Shown here in pieces: positions 1 to 9,619 of a stretch of 64,000 nt of DNA (its first letter is position 1; each line of letters starts with the position of its first letter). The stretch comes from Pantoea cypripedii (GTDB lineage Bacteria > Pseudomonadota > Gammaproteobacteria > Enterobacterales > Enterobacteriaceae), in assembly GCF_002095535.1 (NCBI RefSeq), contig NZ_MLJI01000001.1, positions 939,604 to 1,003,603 of the forward strand, read 5' to 3'. Position numbers and translations under genes: made by a program. The notes under the pieces were generated by a model. That model worked only from the letters and a program-made list of their open reading frames with translations. It was not told the origin of the DNA and ran no database searches.

Positions 1-1
1 A

Positions 2-247
2 CGCAGCGAGCAATCCGCCATGTTGGATGCAGACGGTGCGTTGCAGTTTGCCATGCTGGCGGGGAATCAACGCTATGAACAGCGTTTTGGCCGGGTGTTT
101 CTGATTCGCGCCAAAGGTCGTAGCGGCGAGGAAATGCTGGCGGAGTTGCAGCGCCGCCTCAATAATGATGCCGCGACAGAACAGCAGGAAGCGCTGGCAC
201 AATTACGGGAAATCACTTTGTTACGGCTGAAGGAGAGCATCACATGA
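2..247 (+). CDS. uraD: OHCU decarboxylase, C-terminal part (partial)
   Basis: This is the 3' end of a gene whose start lies outside the window; the reading frame is open from base 2. The visible tail, with GNQRYEQRFGRVFLIRA followed by a helical region ending LRLKESIT, is typical of 2-oxo-4-hydroxy-4-carboxy-5-ureidoimidazoline decarboxylase. That enzyme performs the last, stereospecific step turning urate into (S)-allantoin in the cytoplasm. Its stop overlaps the start of the next gene (ATGA), and that gene is the preceding enzyme of the same pathway, which supports the call. The catalytic N-terminal half cannot be inspected. Confidence 0.8.
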   Translation, partial: RSEQSAMLDADGALQFAMLAGNQRYEQRFGRVFLIRAKGRSGEEMLAELQRRLNNDAATEQQEALAQLREITLLRLKESIT

Positions 248-579
248 GCACCATCACCACGCATATTCTCGATACTTCGCTGGGTAAACCGGCGATTGGT
301 GTGGCGATTTCGCTGGAGCAGAATAGCCCGGAAGGCTGGCTGCCGCTGGCACAGGGCAAGACCGATACCGACGGGCGAATTAAAGATTTGACGCCAGAGC
401 CGTTAGCGCCGGGGCATTATCGACTCACCGCTGAAATTGGGGATTATTTTGCCGCAGCGGGTCGTGATGCGCTGTACGTCAGCGCGCAGATTGATTTTGT
501 GCTGGGGGAAACCGGCAGCCATTATCATCTGCCGTTCCTGATTTCCCCGTGGTCGTGGTCAACCTATCGCGGCAGCTGA
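244..579 (+). CDS. uraH: 5-hydroxyisourate hydrolase (transthyretin-like)
   Basis: The 111-residue protein has the family length and both signatures: an N-terminal THILDTSLGKPA and the C-terminal YRGS tetrapeptide that defines transthyretin-related HIU hydrolases. It hydrolyses 5-hydroxyisourate to OHCU, the substrate of the gene just upstream. There is no signal peptide, so a cytoplasmic enzyme is expected. The ATG overlaps the uraD stop by four bases, so translation is probably coupled. It is the last gene of the operon; the convergent yafV ends only 9 bases away, with no obvious terminator between. Confidence 0.93.
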   Translation: MSTITTHILDTSLGKPAIGVAISLEQNSPEGWLPLAQGKTDTDGRIKDLTPEPLAPGHYRLTAEIGDYFAAAGRDALYVSAQIDFVLGETGSHYHLPFLISPWSWSTYRGS

Positions 580-588
580 CAGACAAGG

Positions 589-1356
589 TTACAACGTGAA
601 CGCATCCGCATCGCGCCACGCCGGGAAGCGTTCACGATACGCCTGCAACTCCTCCAGCGACAACTCAGCATCAATGCGCGCCCGCGCAAACGGCTCAGCG
701 GCGGCCAGGATGTCACCCAGCGGTGAAATAATCCGGCTATCGCCGCTGTACTGGTGCTGATTACCGTCGCTGCCGACGCGATTACAACCCGCGACATAGG
801 CCTGGTTTTCAATCGCCCTTGCCAGCAGCAGTGACTGCCAGTGCAGCGCACGCGGCGCGGGCCAGTTGGCGACAAACAGCGCCAGATCATAATCGTTGCG
901 GTTGCGGGTAAAGACCGGGAAACGCAGGTCATAACAAATCTGCGGCAGAATGCGCCAGCCACGCCAGGTAAACACCTCGCGCGTTTCACCCGCGACATAA
1001 TGCTGATGCTCATTCGCCATGCGGAACAGATGGCGCTTGTCATACTGATGCAGCGTGCCATCCGGTTCCACCAGCAGGAAACGGTTTACCGCGCCTTTTT
1101 CGGTCTGGATTGCCGCGCTGCCGCCGACCAGCGCATTGCTGGTTTTGGCATGCTGGTGCAGCCACGCTACCACTTCTTCCTGCGGCAGCGAGCTTTCCGC
1201 TGCTTCCATCGCGAAGCCGGTAGTAAACATCTCTGGCAGCAGGATCAGATCGCGCCCTTCAATGCCTTTCAGCACGCCGTCGAAATGGCGCAGATTCGCT
1301 GCACCATCCATCCAGCTCAGAGTTTCCTGCAAAACGGTAATTTTCAAAGCTGACAT
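589..1356 (-). CDS. yafV: Omega-amidase, carbon-nitrogen hydrolase family
   Basis: A 255-residue nitrilase-superfamily protein resembling YafV/Nit2. The expected triad is visible: Glu in LLPEMFTTGF, Lys in KRHLFR, and Cys in QICYDLRFPV. It should hydrolyse alpha-ketoglutaramate and alpha-ketosuccinamate, the keto acids left when glutamine or asparagine serve as amino donors. The start chosen is ATG 1356 (MSALKITVLQ); an upstream in-frame start would add 16 uncharacteristic residues inside ybdL. It overlaps the end of ybdL by 13 bases on the same strand. This coupling to a glutamine-using aminotransferase fits removal of the by-product of methionine salvage. Confidence 0.9.
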   Translation of the reverse strand: MSALKITVLQETLSWMDGAANLRHFDGVLKGIEGRDLILLPEMFTTGFAMEAAESSLPQEEVVAWLHQHAKTSNALVGGSAAIQTEKGAVNRFLLVEPDGTLHQYDKRHLFRMANEHQHYVAGETREVFTWRGWRILPQICYDLRFPVFTRNRNDYDLALFVANWPAPRALHWQSLLLARAIENQAYVAGCNRVGSDGNQHQYSGDSRIISPLGDILAAAEPFARARIDAELSLEELQAYRERFPAWRDADAFTL

Positions 1357-2504
1357 AAACGCTCCGCAGCGGCGTCGAGCGTCGCTTCCTGTTTGGCAAA
1401 GCACAGGCGGATCAGCTTATGCGGGAAAGGATCGGCGCAGAACACCGACAGCGGAATCGCCGCTACGCCGACTTCTTTAGTCAGCCACTGGCAGAAACTC
1501 ACGTCATCCAGATCGGAAATGGCGCTGTAGTCTGCCAGCAGGAAGTAGGTGCCTTCACAGGGCAGCACTTCGAAACGACTTTTCGCCAGCGCCTGTACCA
1601 GACGGTCGCGGCGGGCGCGATAAAATTCTGGCAGCTCGCGATAGTGCTCCGGCTCGGCGCGCAGCATATCAGCAATCGCCAGCTGCGCCGGGGTATTCAC
1701 CGAGAAGGTCAGGTACTGGTGCACTTTGCGGATTTCCGCACTGATCGCCGCAGGTGCCACGCAGTAACCCACTTTCCAGCCGGTCATATGGAAGGTTTTA
1801 CCAAAAGACGACACGGCAATCGCGCGCTGACGCAATTCGGCATGGGCCAGCACGCTGGCATGTCCCTCTTCGGCGAAGCAGATGTGCTCGTAAACTTCGT
1901 CGCTCAGCACATAAATTTCCTGGGCGGCGATGGCCTGCCACAGCTGCGCGTAATCACTCTTGCGCCAGACGGTGGCGGAAGGGTTGTGCGGCGTATTCAG
2001 AATCACCAGACGGGTTTTGGCGCTCAGCAGGCTCTGGAATGCGTTCCAGTCCACGCGGAAACCCGGTGGCTGCAAGGCAATGCGTTTCAGCACGCCACCG
2101 GCCAGCTGCACGGCAGGGGCATAGCTGTCGTAACTCGGATCGAAGCAGATCACTTCATCGCCCGGACGCACCAGCGCGGTAATGGCGGCGTACAGCGCTT
2201 CGGTCGCTCCGGCGGTCACGGTGATATCGCTGTTAACGTCAGGTTTGTGACCATACAGCTCTGCCGTTTTGTCGGCGATGGCTTCGCGTAACGGTAATGC
2301 ACCGGTCATCGGGGCATACTGATTAGCACCCTGGCTGACGTGATACGCCAGGCGTTCCTGGAGATAGCGCGGACCGTCGAAATCAGGAAAACCCTGCGAC
2401 AGGTTAATGGCGTTATGTTGCTGCGCCAGCGCGCTCATTTGGGTAAAAATGGTGGTGCCGAGTGCCGGTAATTTGCTCTCGGGAATCAGGTTGTGCTGCG
2501 TCAT
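1344..2504 (-). CDS. ybdL: Methionine/glutamine-type aminotransferase (methionine salvage)
   Basis: A 386-residue class I PLP aminotransferase. The PLP-binding lysine is in SSFGKTFHMTGWKVGY, and NTPHNPSA and the LIRLCFAK arginine region are present. It resembles E. coli YbdL, a methionine aminotransferase; beside the mtn genes it most likely performs the last salvage step, transaminating 2-keto-4-methylthiobutyrate to methionine (MtnE role). It is divergent from mtnB across a 132-base region with MetJ-like boxes, and co-directional with yafV, which it overlaps. The amino donor is inferred, not visible. Confidence 0.88.
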   Translation of the reverse strand: MTQHNLIPESKLPALGTTIFTQMSALAQQHNAINLSQGFPDFDGPRYLQERLAYHVSQGANQYAPMTGALPLREAIADKTAELYGHKPDVNSDITVTAGATEALYAAITALVRPGDEVICFDPSYDSYAPAVQLAGGVLKRIALQPPGFRVDWNAFQSLLSAKTRLVILNTPHNPSATVWRKSDYAQLWQAIAAQEIYVLSDEVYEHICFAEEGHASVLAHAELRQRAIAVSSFGKTFHMTGWKVGYCVAPAAISAEIRKVHQYLTFSVNTPAQLAIADMLRAEPEHYRELPEFYRARRDRLVQALAKSRFEVLPCEGTYFLLADYSAISDLDDVSFCQWLTKEVGVAAIPLSVFCADPFPHKLIRLCFAKQEATLDAAAERLCQL

Positions 2505-2591
2505 TGATCTTTTGCCTTAAGCGCGAATGTCGTTGCGGAGTTAACCCTCTGTTGCTGCCACTATAAACAGGATGTTAATATTTGGCAATCG

Positions 2592-2607
2592 AGACGCTTA
2601 GACGTCC
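2592..2607. promoter_or_regulatory. Tandem MetJ boxes between ybdL and mtnB
   Basis: Two adjoining 8-mers, AGACGCTT and AGACGTCC, match the met box AGACGTCT at 6/8 and 7/8. MetJ binds cooperatively to at least two tandem boxes. The site ends 29 bases before the mtnB ATG and 87 bases from the ybdL ATG, so it could control either or both divergent units. Repression by SAM-bound MetJ is inferred from the motif. Confidence 0.6.
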
Positions 2608-2636
2608 AAACTAACCTGCGGGATATCAATATCGCT

Positions 2637-3251
2637 ATGACCGATTTTCTTCCACTGGAACAGCTGGTGGCTGCCTGCCACTGGATTGGCGCAAAAGGCT
2701 GGGCACCGGCCACGGGCGGTAACATGTCGGTTCGTCAGGATGACGAGTATTGCCTGCTGAGCGCCTCGGGCAAGGACAAAGGTCGCCTGACGCGTGATGA
2801 TTTTATTCAGGTGGAGATTGCCACTAACGAGGTGCCGTCCGGACGTAAGCCATCGGCGGAGACCGGTCTGCACACCCTGATTTATCGTCTGTTCCCGGAA
2901 GCCGGTGCCGTGCTGCATACGCATACTGTCAATTCGACGGTGTTGTCACGGGTGGAGAAGGGCAGCGCGCTGCTGCTAAGCGGTTATGAGATGCAGAAAA
3001 CGCTCGCCGGTCAGGACACCCATCTCAACACCGTGGCGATTCCACTGTTCGATAACGACCAGGATATCGATGCTCTGGCAGAACGCATTGCAGCCTTTGC
3101 CGCTGAAACACCGCTGCGTTATGGTTTTCTGCTGCGTGGCCACGGCCTGACCTGCTGGGGTAAAGACGTCAACGAGGCCCGTCGTCATCTGGAAGGGCTG
3201 GAATTTTTGTTTGAATGTGAATTACAACGTCGGCTGCTGGAGGCCAGATGA
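2637..3251 (+). CDS. mtnB: Methylthioribulose-1-phosphate dehydratase
   Basis: A 204-residue class II aldolase-family protein. Zinc ligands are apparent at H94 and H96 (LHTHTVNST), with a third His in GHGLTCWG; the early GNMSVR phosphate-binding motif is present. It dehydrates 5-methylthioribulose-1-phosphate to the diketo intermediate of the salvage pathway. It is the first gene of a tight mtnBCD operon; its TGA overlaps the mtnC ATG. The ribosome-binding site is weak. MetJ-like boxes lie directly upstream. Confidence 0.95.
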   Translation: MTDFLPLEQLVAACHWIGAKGWAPATGGNMSVRQDDEYCLLSASGKDKGRLTRDDFIQVEIATNEVPSGRKPSAETGLHTLIYRLFPEAGAVLHTHTVNSTVLSRVEKGSALLLSGYEMQKTLAGQDTHLNTVAIPLFDNDQDIDALAERIAAFAAETPLRYGFLLRGHGLTCWGKDVNEARRHLEGLEFLFECELQRRLLEAR

Positions 3252-3931
3252 TTCGCGCAATTGTTACCGATATTGAAGGCACCACCAGCGATATCCGCTT
3301 TGTCCACAACGTGTTATTCCCGTATGCCCGCCAGCATCTGGCGACCTTTGTGCGTGAGCATCAGGCGGAGCAGGCGGTCACCGCCGCGCTGGAGGCGGTG
3401 CGGCAGGAATCCGGCGCACCCGAGGCCACGCTGGATGAAGTGATCGCCACACTGATTAGCTACATCGACCTGGATCGTAAATCACCCGGCCTGAAAGCGT
3501 TGCAGGGCATGATTTGGCGTGATGGCTATGTCGAAGGCCAGTTTACCGGCCATCTCTATCCTGATGTGCTGCCCGCGTTTGAACGCTGGCGTCAGCAGGG
3601 TAAAGCGCTGTATGTATATTCCTCCGGTTCGGTGGCGGCGCAGAAATTGTTATTTGGCTACAGTGACGAAGGTGATTTAACGTCGTTGTTTAGCGGCTAT
3701 TTTGACACTGGCGTCGGTGCCAAGCGTGAAAGCCAGTCCTACCGCAATATCGCGCAGCAAATCGGCCATGATGCGTCTGAACTGCTGTTTCTGTCCGATA
3801 TTCACCAGGAGCTGGACGCGGCGGCTGAAGCGGGCTGGCGCACCCTGCAATTAATTCGCGGCGAGGCGGATAGCGAAAGTCGCCATCGTCAGGTAAACGA
3901 TTTTTCCCAGATTAACCCGGAGTCGATTTAG
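3248..3931 (+). CDS. mtnC: Enolase-phosphatase E1 (acireductone synthase)
   Basis: A 227-residue HAD-superfamily enzyme. Motif I is [11 protein letters not shown] with nucleophile D8 and general acid E10; motif II is VYSSGS; the late acidic motif is FLSDIHQEL. It carries out both enolisation and dephosphorylation of the diketo intermediate to give acireductone. The start overlaps mtnB by four bases and the stop lies one base from mtnD, so the three genes are surely co-transcribed. Length is normal for the family. Confidence 0.96.
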   Translation: MIRAIVTDIEGTTSDIRFVHNVLFPYARQHLATFVREHQAEQAVTAALEAVRQESGAPEATLDEVIATLISYIDLDRKSPGLKALQGMIWRDGYVEGQFTGHLYPDVLPAFERWRQQGKALYVYSSGSVAAQKLLFGYSDEGDLTSLFSGYFDTGVGAKRESQSYRNIAQQIGHDASELLFLSDIHQELDAAAEAGWRTLQLIRGEADSESRHRQVNDFSQINPESI

Positions 3932-3932
3932 G

Positions 3933-4475
3933 ATGAGTGCACTGACCATTTTTACCGATACTGAAGCCAGCCAGCCGGTGTGGCACAGCAGCGATGCAGA
4001 AGCGATTCGCGAGCGTCTGAACGCCAAAGGCGTCCGTTTTGAGCGCTGGCAGGCCGATCGCGATCTGGGTGCTAACCCGGATTCTGACACGGTGATTAAC
4101 GCCTACCAGCATGCGATTGATCGTCTGGTGGCAGAGAAAGGTTATCAGAGCTGGGATGTGCTGAGCATGCGTGCGGATAACCCGCAGAAAGAAGCGCTGC
4201 GCAGTAAGTTTCTTAACGAACATACCCACAGCGAAGATGAAGTGCGTTTCTTTGTCGAAGGTTCCGGTTTGTTCTGCCTGCATCTTGATGGTCAGGTGTA
4301 TCAGATTCTGTGTGAAAAACAGGACCTGATTTCCGTGCCAGCCGGTACGCCGCATTGGTTCGATATGGGCTCTGAACCACACTTCACCGCAATCCGTATT
4401 TTCGATAATCAGGAAGGCTGGATTGCCAATTTCACCGGCGACAGCATCGCGGATGCGTACCCGCGTCTGGCGTAG
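3933..4475 (+). CDS. mtnD: Acireductone dioxygenase
   Basis: A 180-residue cupin. The metal ligands are H97, H99 and E103 ([11 protein letters not shown]) and H141 ([10 protein letters not shown]), which matches the Klebsiella enzyme (H96, H98, E102, H140) with a one-residue offset. With Fe2+ this family makes the keto acid precursor of methionine plus formate; with Ni2+ it runs an off-pathway reaction giving CO. It ends the mtnBCD operon and converges on mtnA across a strong hairpin. Confidence 0.96.
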   Translation: MSALTIFTDTEASQPVWHSSDAEAIRERLNAKGVRFERWQADRDLGANPDSDTVINAYQHAIDRLVAEKGYQSWDVLSMRADNPQKEALRSKFLNEHTHSEDEVRFFVEGSGLFCLHLDGQVYQILCEKQDLISVPAGTPHWFDMGSEPHFTAIRIFDNQEGWIANFTGDSIADAYPRLA

Positions 4476-4490
4476 TCTGGTACGGAATTC

Positions 4491-4520
4491 AACAAGGTCG
4501 GGATAAATCCCGACCTTGTT
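4491..4520. terminator. Bidirectional hairpin between mtnD and mtnA
   Basis: A perfect 13-bp stem (AACAAGGTCGGGA and its complement) closes a TAAA loop. It sits between the convergent 3' ends of mtnD and mtnA, three bases from the mtnA stop. Short T/A-rich flanks lie on both sides, so it probably terminates transcription in both directions. Confidence 0.75.
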
Positions 4521-4523
4521 TAT

Positions 4524-5543
4524 TTACGGCTTAAAAATCCCTTCCTGAACCTGCTCAGGCGTAACCACGCCGGTATCCAGCACCCAGCCACTGATAAGCG
4601 CAGCGGGCGTTACATCAAACGCCGGGTTGTAAACTGCCGCATTCTCGGGTGCCCATTGCACGCTACCAAAACTGCCGGATACGCCGGTCACTTCGCTGGC
4701 GGCACGCTGTTCAATCGGAATTGCGTCACCGTTCGGGCACAGGCGGTCCAGCGTGGTATGCGGCGCAGCCACATAGAACGGAACGCCGTGATAATGCGCC
4801 AGCACCGCCATGCTGTAGGTGCCGATTTTATTCGCCACATCGCCATTGGCAGCGATGCGATCCGCACCGACCCAAATCGCATCCACCACGCCGCGCGCCA
4901 TCAGGCTGGCGGCCATTGAATCGGTGATCAGGTGATAAGGAATCCCCAGTTCACCCAGCTCCCAGGCGGTGAGACGACCACCCTGTAACAGCGGGCGGGT
5001 TTCATCCACCCAGACATTTTTCACTTTGCCCTGCTGATGCGCATGGGCAATCACCCCGAGCGCGGTGCCGACACCCGCCGTAGCCAGGCCGCCGGTGTTG
5101 CAGTGGGTCAGCAACTGGCTGCCCGGCGTGACCAGTGCGCTCCCCGCGCGGGCGATGTTGTCGCACAGTTGTTTATCTTCCGCCACCAGGCGCAGCGCTT
5201 CTGCCGTTAGTGCGGTGACAAAATCGTTCTCTGCCAGCGCCAGTTTCATGCGGTCCAGATTGTTCATCAGGTTGACCGCCGTCGGGCGTGCCGCCCGCAG
5301 CACCTCCAGCGCTTCTGCCAGCCCGGTTTTAGTCATGCCCTGCTCAGCCAGCAGCGCCAGCAGCAGACTGGCGGAAAGACCAATCAGCGGGGCGCCACGC
5401 ACACGTAACGCGTGGATATGAGCTACCAGCTGCGCAACATCGTGCGCGGGTAGCCAGTTTTTCTGCTGCGGCAATGCCTGCTGGTCAAGGATCCACAGCT
5501 GGTTATCACGAATTTCCAGGCTGGTTGTGCGAAGTGTTTGCAT
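4524..5543 (-). CDS. mtnA: Methylthioribose-1-phosphate isomerase
   Basis: A 339-residue eIF2B-like isomerase. The catalytic Cys is C148 in [11 protein letters not shown] and the catalytic Asp is D228 in [18 protein letters not shown] near residue 50 is the usual phosphate-site motif. It converts the aldose 5-methylthioribose-1-phosphate to the ketose, between MtnK and MtnB. It is divergent from mtnK, 105 bases apart, so the two share a control region with a met box. Confidence 0.95.
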   Translation of the reverse strand: MQTLRTTSLEIRDNQLWILDQQALPQQKNWLPAHDVAQLVAHIHALRVRGAPLIGLSASLLLALLAEQGMTKTGLAEALEVLRAARPTAVNLMNNLDRMKLALAENDFVTALTAEALRLVAEDKQLCDNIARAGSALVTPGSQLLTHCNTGGLATAGVGTALGVIAHAHQQGKVKNVWVDETRPLLQGGRLTAWELGELGIPYHLITDSMAASLMARGVVDAIWVGADRIAANGDVANKIGTYSMAVLAHYHGVPFYVAAPHTTLDRLCPNGDAIPIEQRAASEVTGVSGSFGSVQWAPENAAVYNPAFDVTPAALISGWVLDTGVVTPEQVQEGIFKP

Positions 5544-5595
5544 GGTGTGAAATCTCTGTTGCGTTAATGGCGGCTATTGTGCCAACATGCGTGAC

Positions 5596-5619
5596 GGATG
5601 TATAGACGTCTGAACGGCT
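5596..5619. promoter_or_regulatory. MetJ box array between mtnA and mtnK
   Basis: A perfect met box AGACGTCT occupies 5604-5611. The adjoining in-register 8-mers GGATGTAT and GAACGGCT each match 5/8, giving a three-box array. It lies 29 bases upstream of the mtnK ATG and about 50 bases upstream of mtnA. Together with the 2592 site it suggests that both arms of the salvage cluster answer to MetJ. Confidence 0.65.
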
Positions 5620-5648
5620 TATTACTTACGATTCACGAGGAACAGGCA

Positions 5649-6848
5649 ATGTCGCAATACCGTACGTTCACCGCTGCCGATGCTGTGGAATATGCAAAAC
5701 AATTTGGCGGTGTGGACGATCCGTCAGCGCTGGTGAGCGCCGAGGAGATCGGTGATGGGAATCTCAACCTGGTGTTTAAGATTTACGACAATCAGGGCGT
5801 CAGCCGTGTGGTGGTGAAACAAGCGCTGCCGTATGTTCGTTGCGTGGGTGAATCCTGGCCGTTAACCCTTGACCGTGCACGCCTCGAAGCGCAGACGCTG
5901 GTGGAGCACTACAAACATTGCCCGCAGCACACCGTGCATGTCACCCATTACGACGCCGAACTGGCGGTGATGGTGATGGAAGATCTCTCCAGCCATCGTA
6001 TCTGGCGTGGCGAGCTGGTGAAAGGCGTGTATTATCCGCAGGCCGCCAGCCAGCTGGGCGAATACCTGGCGCAGACTTTATTCCATACCTCGGATTTCAT
6101 CCTGCATCCGCATAAGAAAAAAGCGGAAGTGGCGCGCTTTATCAACCCGGAAATGTGTGAAATCACCGAGGACCTGTTTTTTAACGATCCTTACGTCGAT
6201 CATGAACGCAATAAATACCCGGCGGCGCTGCAATCGCTGGTGGAAAGCCTGCGCAGCGATGACGCATTACGCATTGCGGTCGCTGGTCTGAAGCATCGCT
6301 TCTTCGCCGATGCCGAAGCCTTGCTGCACGGCGATATCCACAGCGGATCGATCTTTGTGGCGGATGGCAGCCTGAAAGCGATTGATGCCGAGTTTGGCTA
6401 CTTCGGGCCGATCGGTTTTGACGTCGGTACCGCGCTGGGCAACCTGCTGATTAACTACTGCTGCCTGCCGGGCCTGCTGGCCCCGCGTGAAGCGGCGGAA
6501 GCGCGTGAACGTCGCCTGAGCGATGTGCATCAGGTGTGGAGCACCTTTGCCAGCCGTTTCCTCGAACTGGCACAGGCCAAAACCACCGATGTGGCGCTGG
6601 CATATCCCGGCTATGCTGCGGCTTTCCTGCGCAAAGTGTGGAGCGACACCATTGGTTACTGCGGCACCGAGTTGATTCGCCGTACCGTGGGAATGTCACA
6701 TGTCGCTGATTTCAAAAATATTGGCGATGACGCCATGCGTACCGAGTGCATTCGTAACTGCATCACGCTGGGTCGCACGCTGATTCTGGCGGCCAACCAT
6801 ATTGATGATGCGGATGGGTTGATTGCCCGTATTCGTCAGGCGAGTTAA
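5649..6848 (+). CDS. mtnK: Methylthioribose kinase
   Basis: A 399-residue kinase of the APH/choline kinase fold. The catalytic loop [10 protein letters not shown] and the metal-binding [11 protein letters not shown] segment are both seen, as is the N-terminal nucleotide-binding [13 protein letters not shown]. It phosphorylates 5-methylthioribose to start recycling. The start was set at ATG 5649 because GAGG lies 8 bases upstream and MSQYRTFTA matches family N-termini; a longer in-frame start at 5598 would run through the met box. A strong terminator follows. Confidence 0.95.
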   Translation: MSQYRTFTAADAVEYAKQFGGVDDPSALVSAEEIGDGNLNLVFKIYDNQGVSRVVVKQALPYVRCVGESWPLTLDRARLEAQTLVEHYKHCPQHTVHVTHYDAELAVMVMEDLSSHRIWRGELVKGVYYPQAASQLGEYLAQTLFHTSDFILHPHKKKAEVARFINPEMCEITEDLFFNDPYVDHERNKYPAALQSLVESLRSDDALRIAVAGLKHRFFADAEALLHGDIHSGSIFVADGSLKAIDAEFGYFGPIGFDVGTALGNLLINYCCLPGLLAPREAAEARERRLSDVHQVWSTFASRFLELAQAKTTDVALAYPGYAAAFLRKVWSDTIGYCGTELIRRTVGMSHVADFKNIGDDAMRTECIRNCITLGRTLILAANHIDDADGLIARIRQAS

Positions 6849-6854
6849 AGAATA

Positions 6855-6880
6855 AAGCCTCCCGCAAGGGAGGCTTTTTT
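6855..6880 (+). terminator. Rho-independent terminator of mtnK
   Basis: A 9-bp stem AAGCCTCCC/GGGAGGCTT around a GCAA tetraloop, followed by six T residues. It lies six bases after the mtnK stop. Confidence 0.92.
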
Positions 6881-6902
6881 GCGCGATAAATCGCGCCGCT
6901 AC
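6881..6902. repeat. REP-type palindrome, single copy
   Basis: The element GCGCGATAAATCGCGCCGCTAC is one unit of the dispersed repeat found at seven other places in the window. It starts directly after the T-run of the mtnK terminator and lies between the convergent 3' ends of mtnK and fadE. The 7-bp arms GCGCGAT/ATCGCGC can form a hairpin. Confidence 0.85.
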
Positions 6903-6920
6903 GACCGGGTGCGAGCAGGT

Positions 6921-9365
6921 TTATGCTGCTTCGCTGGCGCGTGCGGGTGTTTTAGTTTGTGGCTTTGGCACAGCAAGGGCTTCCGGCGCAAACTCATCCA
7001 CGTTGATGGCACGCAGACGGCTGGCCTCGGCGCGGGTCAGGATCTTCGCTTCGGCTTCGTCAATCCAGCCTTCTTTCAAACCACGTTGTGCCAGCTGATC
7101 CAGCCGGGTGAAGGAAAGATTTTTCTTCAGTTGCAGGCACAGACGATCGTGAATCACTTCCGCCGCCATCACATCCTGTAGCGCCTGTTCCAGCTGGCCC
7201 GCCGGATTGTGCGCGCTCGGTGCCAGATACTGGCCGCGACCCAGACGGGTACGCGTCGCGGAGGGCAGTTGCAGCAGTTTCGCCAGCTTATGATCGAGCT
7301 TATCAGACGGTGCCGGGCAGTGATGTCCACCAGCAAAGATCACCAGACGCAGCGCACCGGCGACAAAACGATTCGGGAAGTTGCGCAGCAGGTCGTCGAT
7401 GGCCACTTCAGCCTGATGCAGCGCATCCTGGACACCCCAGTGCACCAGCGGCAGATCGGCTTCGTTACGGCCTTCGTCCTCATAACGTTTTAAGGTTGCT
7501 GATGCCAGGTAAAGCTGGCTCAGGACATCCCCCAGACGCGCAGAGATGCGCTCACGACGTTTCAGGCTGCCGCCCAGCACCGCCATGGCCACATCAGCCA
7601 GCAGCGCCAGGTTAGCGCTCAGGCGGTTCATTTGCTGATAATAACGGCGGGTGGCGTCGCGGGTGGGCGTCGCGCTGGTGCGACCACCGGTCAGGCCCAG
7701 CCACAGGCTGCGAACTTTATTGCTGCCCACATGGCCGATATGGCTGAACAGCGCGCGGTCAAAGGCGGCCAGATCGTTTTTCGCTGCGGCATTCATCTCT
7801 TCCAGTACCCACGGATGGCAGCGAATCGCTCCCTGACCGAAGATAATCATACTGCGCGTCAGAATATTGGCACCTTCGACGGTAATGGCAATCGGTGCAC
7901 CCTGGTAGGCACGGGCGAGGAAGTTATTCTCGCCGAGCATGATGCCTTTGCCCCCGGCGATATCCATCGCATCAATGATCGACTGCTGGCCGCGATGGGT
8001 GCAGTGATATTTAACAATCGCCGACAGCACCGCCGGTTTTTCGCCCAGCATAATGCCGCTGGTGATCAGCGTTGCTGCCGCATCCATCACGTAGGCATTT
8101 CCGGCAATGCGTGCCAGCGGTTCTTCAATCCCTTCCATTTTGCCGATAGACACTTTGAACTGGCGGCGAATGTGCGCATAGGCACCGGTCGCCAGCGCGA
8201 TACTTTTCAGGCTGCCAGTGGAGTTGGACGGCAGGGTAATGCCACGCCCGACCGAGAGGCATTCCACCAGCATACGCCAGCCCTGACCGGCCATCGCCGG
8301 GCCGCCGATAATGTAATCAATCGGGACGAAGATATCTTTGCCACGCGTCGGGCCATTCTGGAACGGCACGTTCAGCGGGAAGTGGCGGTGACCAATTTCC
8401 ACGCCTGGCGTATGGGTGGGGATCAGCGCGCAGGTAATGCCCAGTTCTTCGGTATTGCCCAGCAGGTGATCCGGGTCGGAGAGTTTAAAGGCCAGGCCGA
8501 GCACGGTAGCAATCGGTGCCAGGGTGATATAACGCTTGTTCCATGTCAGGCGCATGCCGAGCACTTCTTTGCCCTGCCATTCCCCCATACACACCACGCC
8601 GGTATCCGGGATGGCTCCGGCGTCAGAACCGGCTTCCGGGCTGGTCAGCGCGAAGCAGGGGATTTCGTCGCCGCGCGCCAGGCGTGGCAGGTAATGATCT
8701 TTCTGCGCATCGGTGCCGTAGTGTTGCAGCAATTCACCCGGGCCGAGGGAGTTAGGCACACCAACGGTGATGGCGAGGATACCGGATACGCCGGCCAGTT
8801 TTTGCAGCACGCGCGCCTGAGCATAGGCAGAGAATTCGAGGCCGCCATACTCTTTTTTGATGATCATGGCGAAGAAACGATGTTCTTTCAGATACGCCCA
8901 CAATTCCGGCGGCAGATCGGCCATTTCGTGGGTGATCTGAAAATCGTTCGCCATACGGCAGGCTTCTTCTACCGGGCCATCGAGAAAGGTTTGTTCCTCT
9001 TCTGTCAGACGTGGCTGCGGGTAGTTGTGCAGCTTCTGCCAGTCCGGCTTACCGCGGAACAGGTCGCCTTCCCACCAGGTAGTACCGGCGTCGATGGCTT
9101 CTTTTTCGGTGCGCGACATCGGCGGCATCACTTTCTGAAAGCTGTGCAGTATTGGCTTCGAAAACATGCTGCGACGCATCGCGGGCAGGTTAAAGGGCAG
9201 CAGGATAATGGCGAGCGGCAGCAACAGCCAGGGCGTCCACAACCCGCTAAAGGCGAGGGCTGCGGTCCACAGCAGCAGGATAGCGCTGCTGAAGCGCAGG
9301 GAAAGTTGATGGTAGAAGAGGGCGCTAATCAATATCAGCGTCGCAACGATTGAGGCAACCAGCAT
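6921..9365 (-). CDS. fadE: Acyl-CoA dehydrogenase FadE
   Basis: An 814-residue protein closely matching E. coli FadE (814 residues), with an N-terminal pair of hydrophobic segments (about residues 1-55) and then the acyl-CoA dehydrogenase fold, including [13 protein letters not shown] and the C-terminal FadE extension. It performs the first, FAD-dependent oxidation of fatty acyl-CoA beta-oxidation and is probably membrane-associated. A FadR-type operator lies just upstream at 9388. It keeps the E. coli position before gmhA, but yafV and ivy are not adjacent: the mtn cluster occupies that space and ivy is missing. Confidence 0.96.
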   Translation of the reverse strand: MLVASIVATLILISALFYHQLSLRFSSAILLLWTAALAFSGLWTPWLLLPLAIILLPFNLPAMRRSMFSKPILHSFQKVMPPMSRTEKEAIDAGTTWWEGDLFRGKPDWQKLHNYPQPRLTEEEQTFLDGPVEEACRMANDFQITHEMADLPPELWAYLKEHRFFAMIIKKEYGGLEFSAYAQARVLQKLAGVSGILAITVGVPNSLGPGELLQHYGTDAQKDHYLPRLARGDEIPCFALTSPEAGSDAGAIPDTGVVCMGEWQGKEVLGMRLTWNKRYITLAPIATVLGLAFKLSDPDHLLGNTEELGITCALIPTHTPGVEIGHRHFPLNVPFQNGPTRGKDIFVPIDYIIGGPAMAGQGWRMLVECLSVGRGITLPSNSTGSLKSIALATGAYAHIRRQFKVSIGKMEGIEEPLARIAGNAYVMDAAATLITSGIMLGEKPAVLSAIVKYHCTHRGQQSIIDAMDIAGGKGIMLGENNFLARAYQGAPIAITVEGANILTRSMIIFGQGAIRCHPWVLEEMNAAAKNDLAAFDRALFSHIGHVGSNKVRSLWLGLTGGRTSATPTRDATRRYYQQMNRLSANLALLADVAMAVLGGSLKRRERISARLGDVLSQLYLASATLKRYEDEGRNEADLPLVHWGVQDALHQAEVAIDDLLRNFPNRFVAGALRLVIFAGGHHCPAPSDKLDHKLAKLLQLPSATRTRLGRGQYLAPSAHNPAGQLEQALQDVMAAEVIHDRLCLQLKKNLSFTRLDQLAQRGLKEGWIDEAEAKILTRAEASRLRAINVDEFAPEALAVPKPQTKTPARASEAA

Positions 9366-9387
9366 AATGAACCGCTCCGTAAGTTGT

Positions 9388-9404
9388 AAGAGGTCTGACC
9401 TGTT
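9388..9404. promoter_or_regulatory. FadR operator upstream of fadE
   Basis: On the fadE strand the site reads AACAGGTCAGACCTCTT, close to the FadR core TGGTCNGACC with its two-fold symmetry. It is 23 bases upstream of the fadE start and beside a TATATATAAC promoter-like stretch. FadR repression relieved by long-chain acyl-CoA is established for E. coli fadE. Confidence 0.7.
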
Positions 9405-9619
9405 ATATATAGAGGTTTAGAGCAGCGCCGAAAATTTATCAATCTGTTTACAACACAATTACAACCCAACTCACAAAATCGTCGGGGTGAGTTGATCTGA
9501 CACACGACTTCACGCTTTTTACCGCCCGGCACCGGGCTTTCTCCTGCGCCTGTGCTTTGCGCCTCAACGTCATTCCGTTAAACTTGCAGGGGTCAATCTT
9601 TCCTCTAAAGGACATCCCT

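Noticed and set aside
7632..9353. A 573-codon open frame on the plus strand opposite fadE
   Set aside because: It lies wholly antisense to the well-supported fadE, has His/Arg/Gln-rich composition typical of shadow frames in GC-rich genes, and has no ribosome-binding site.
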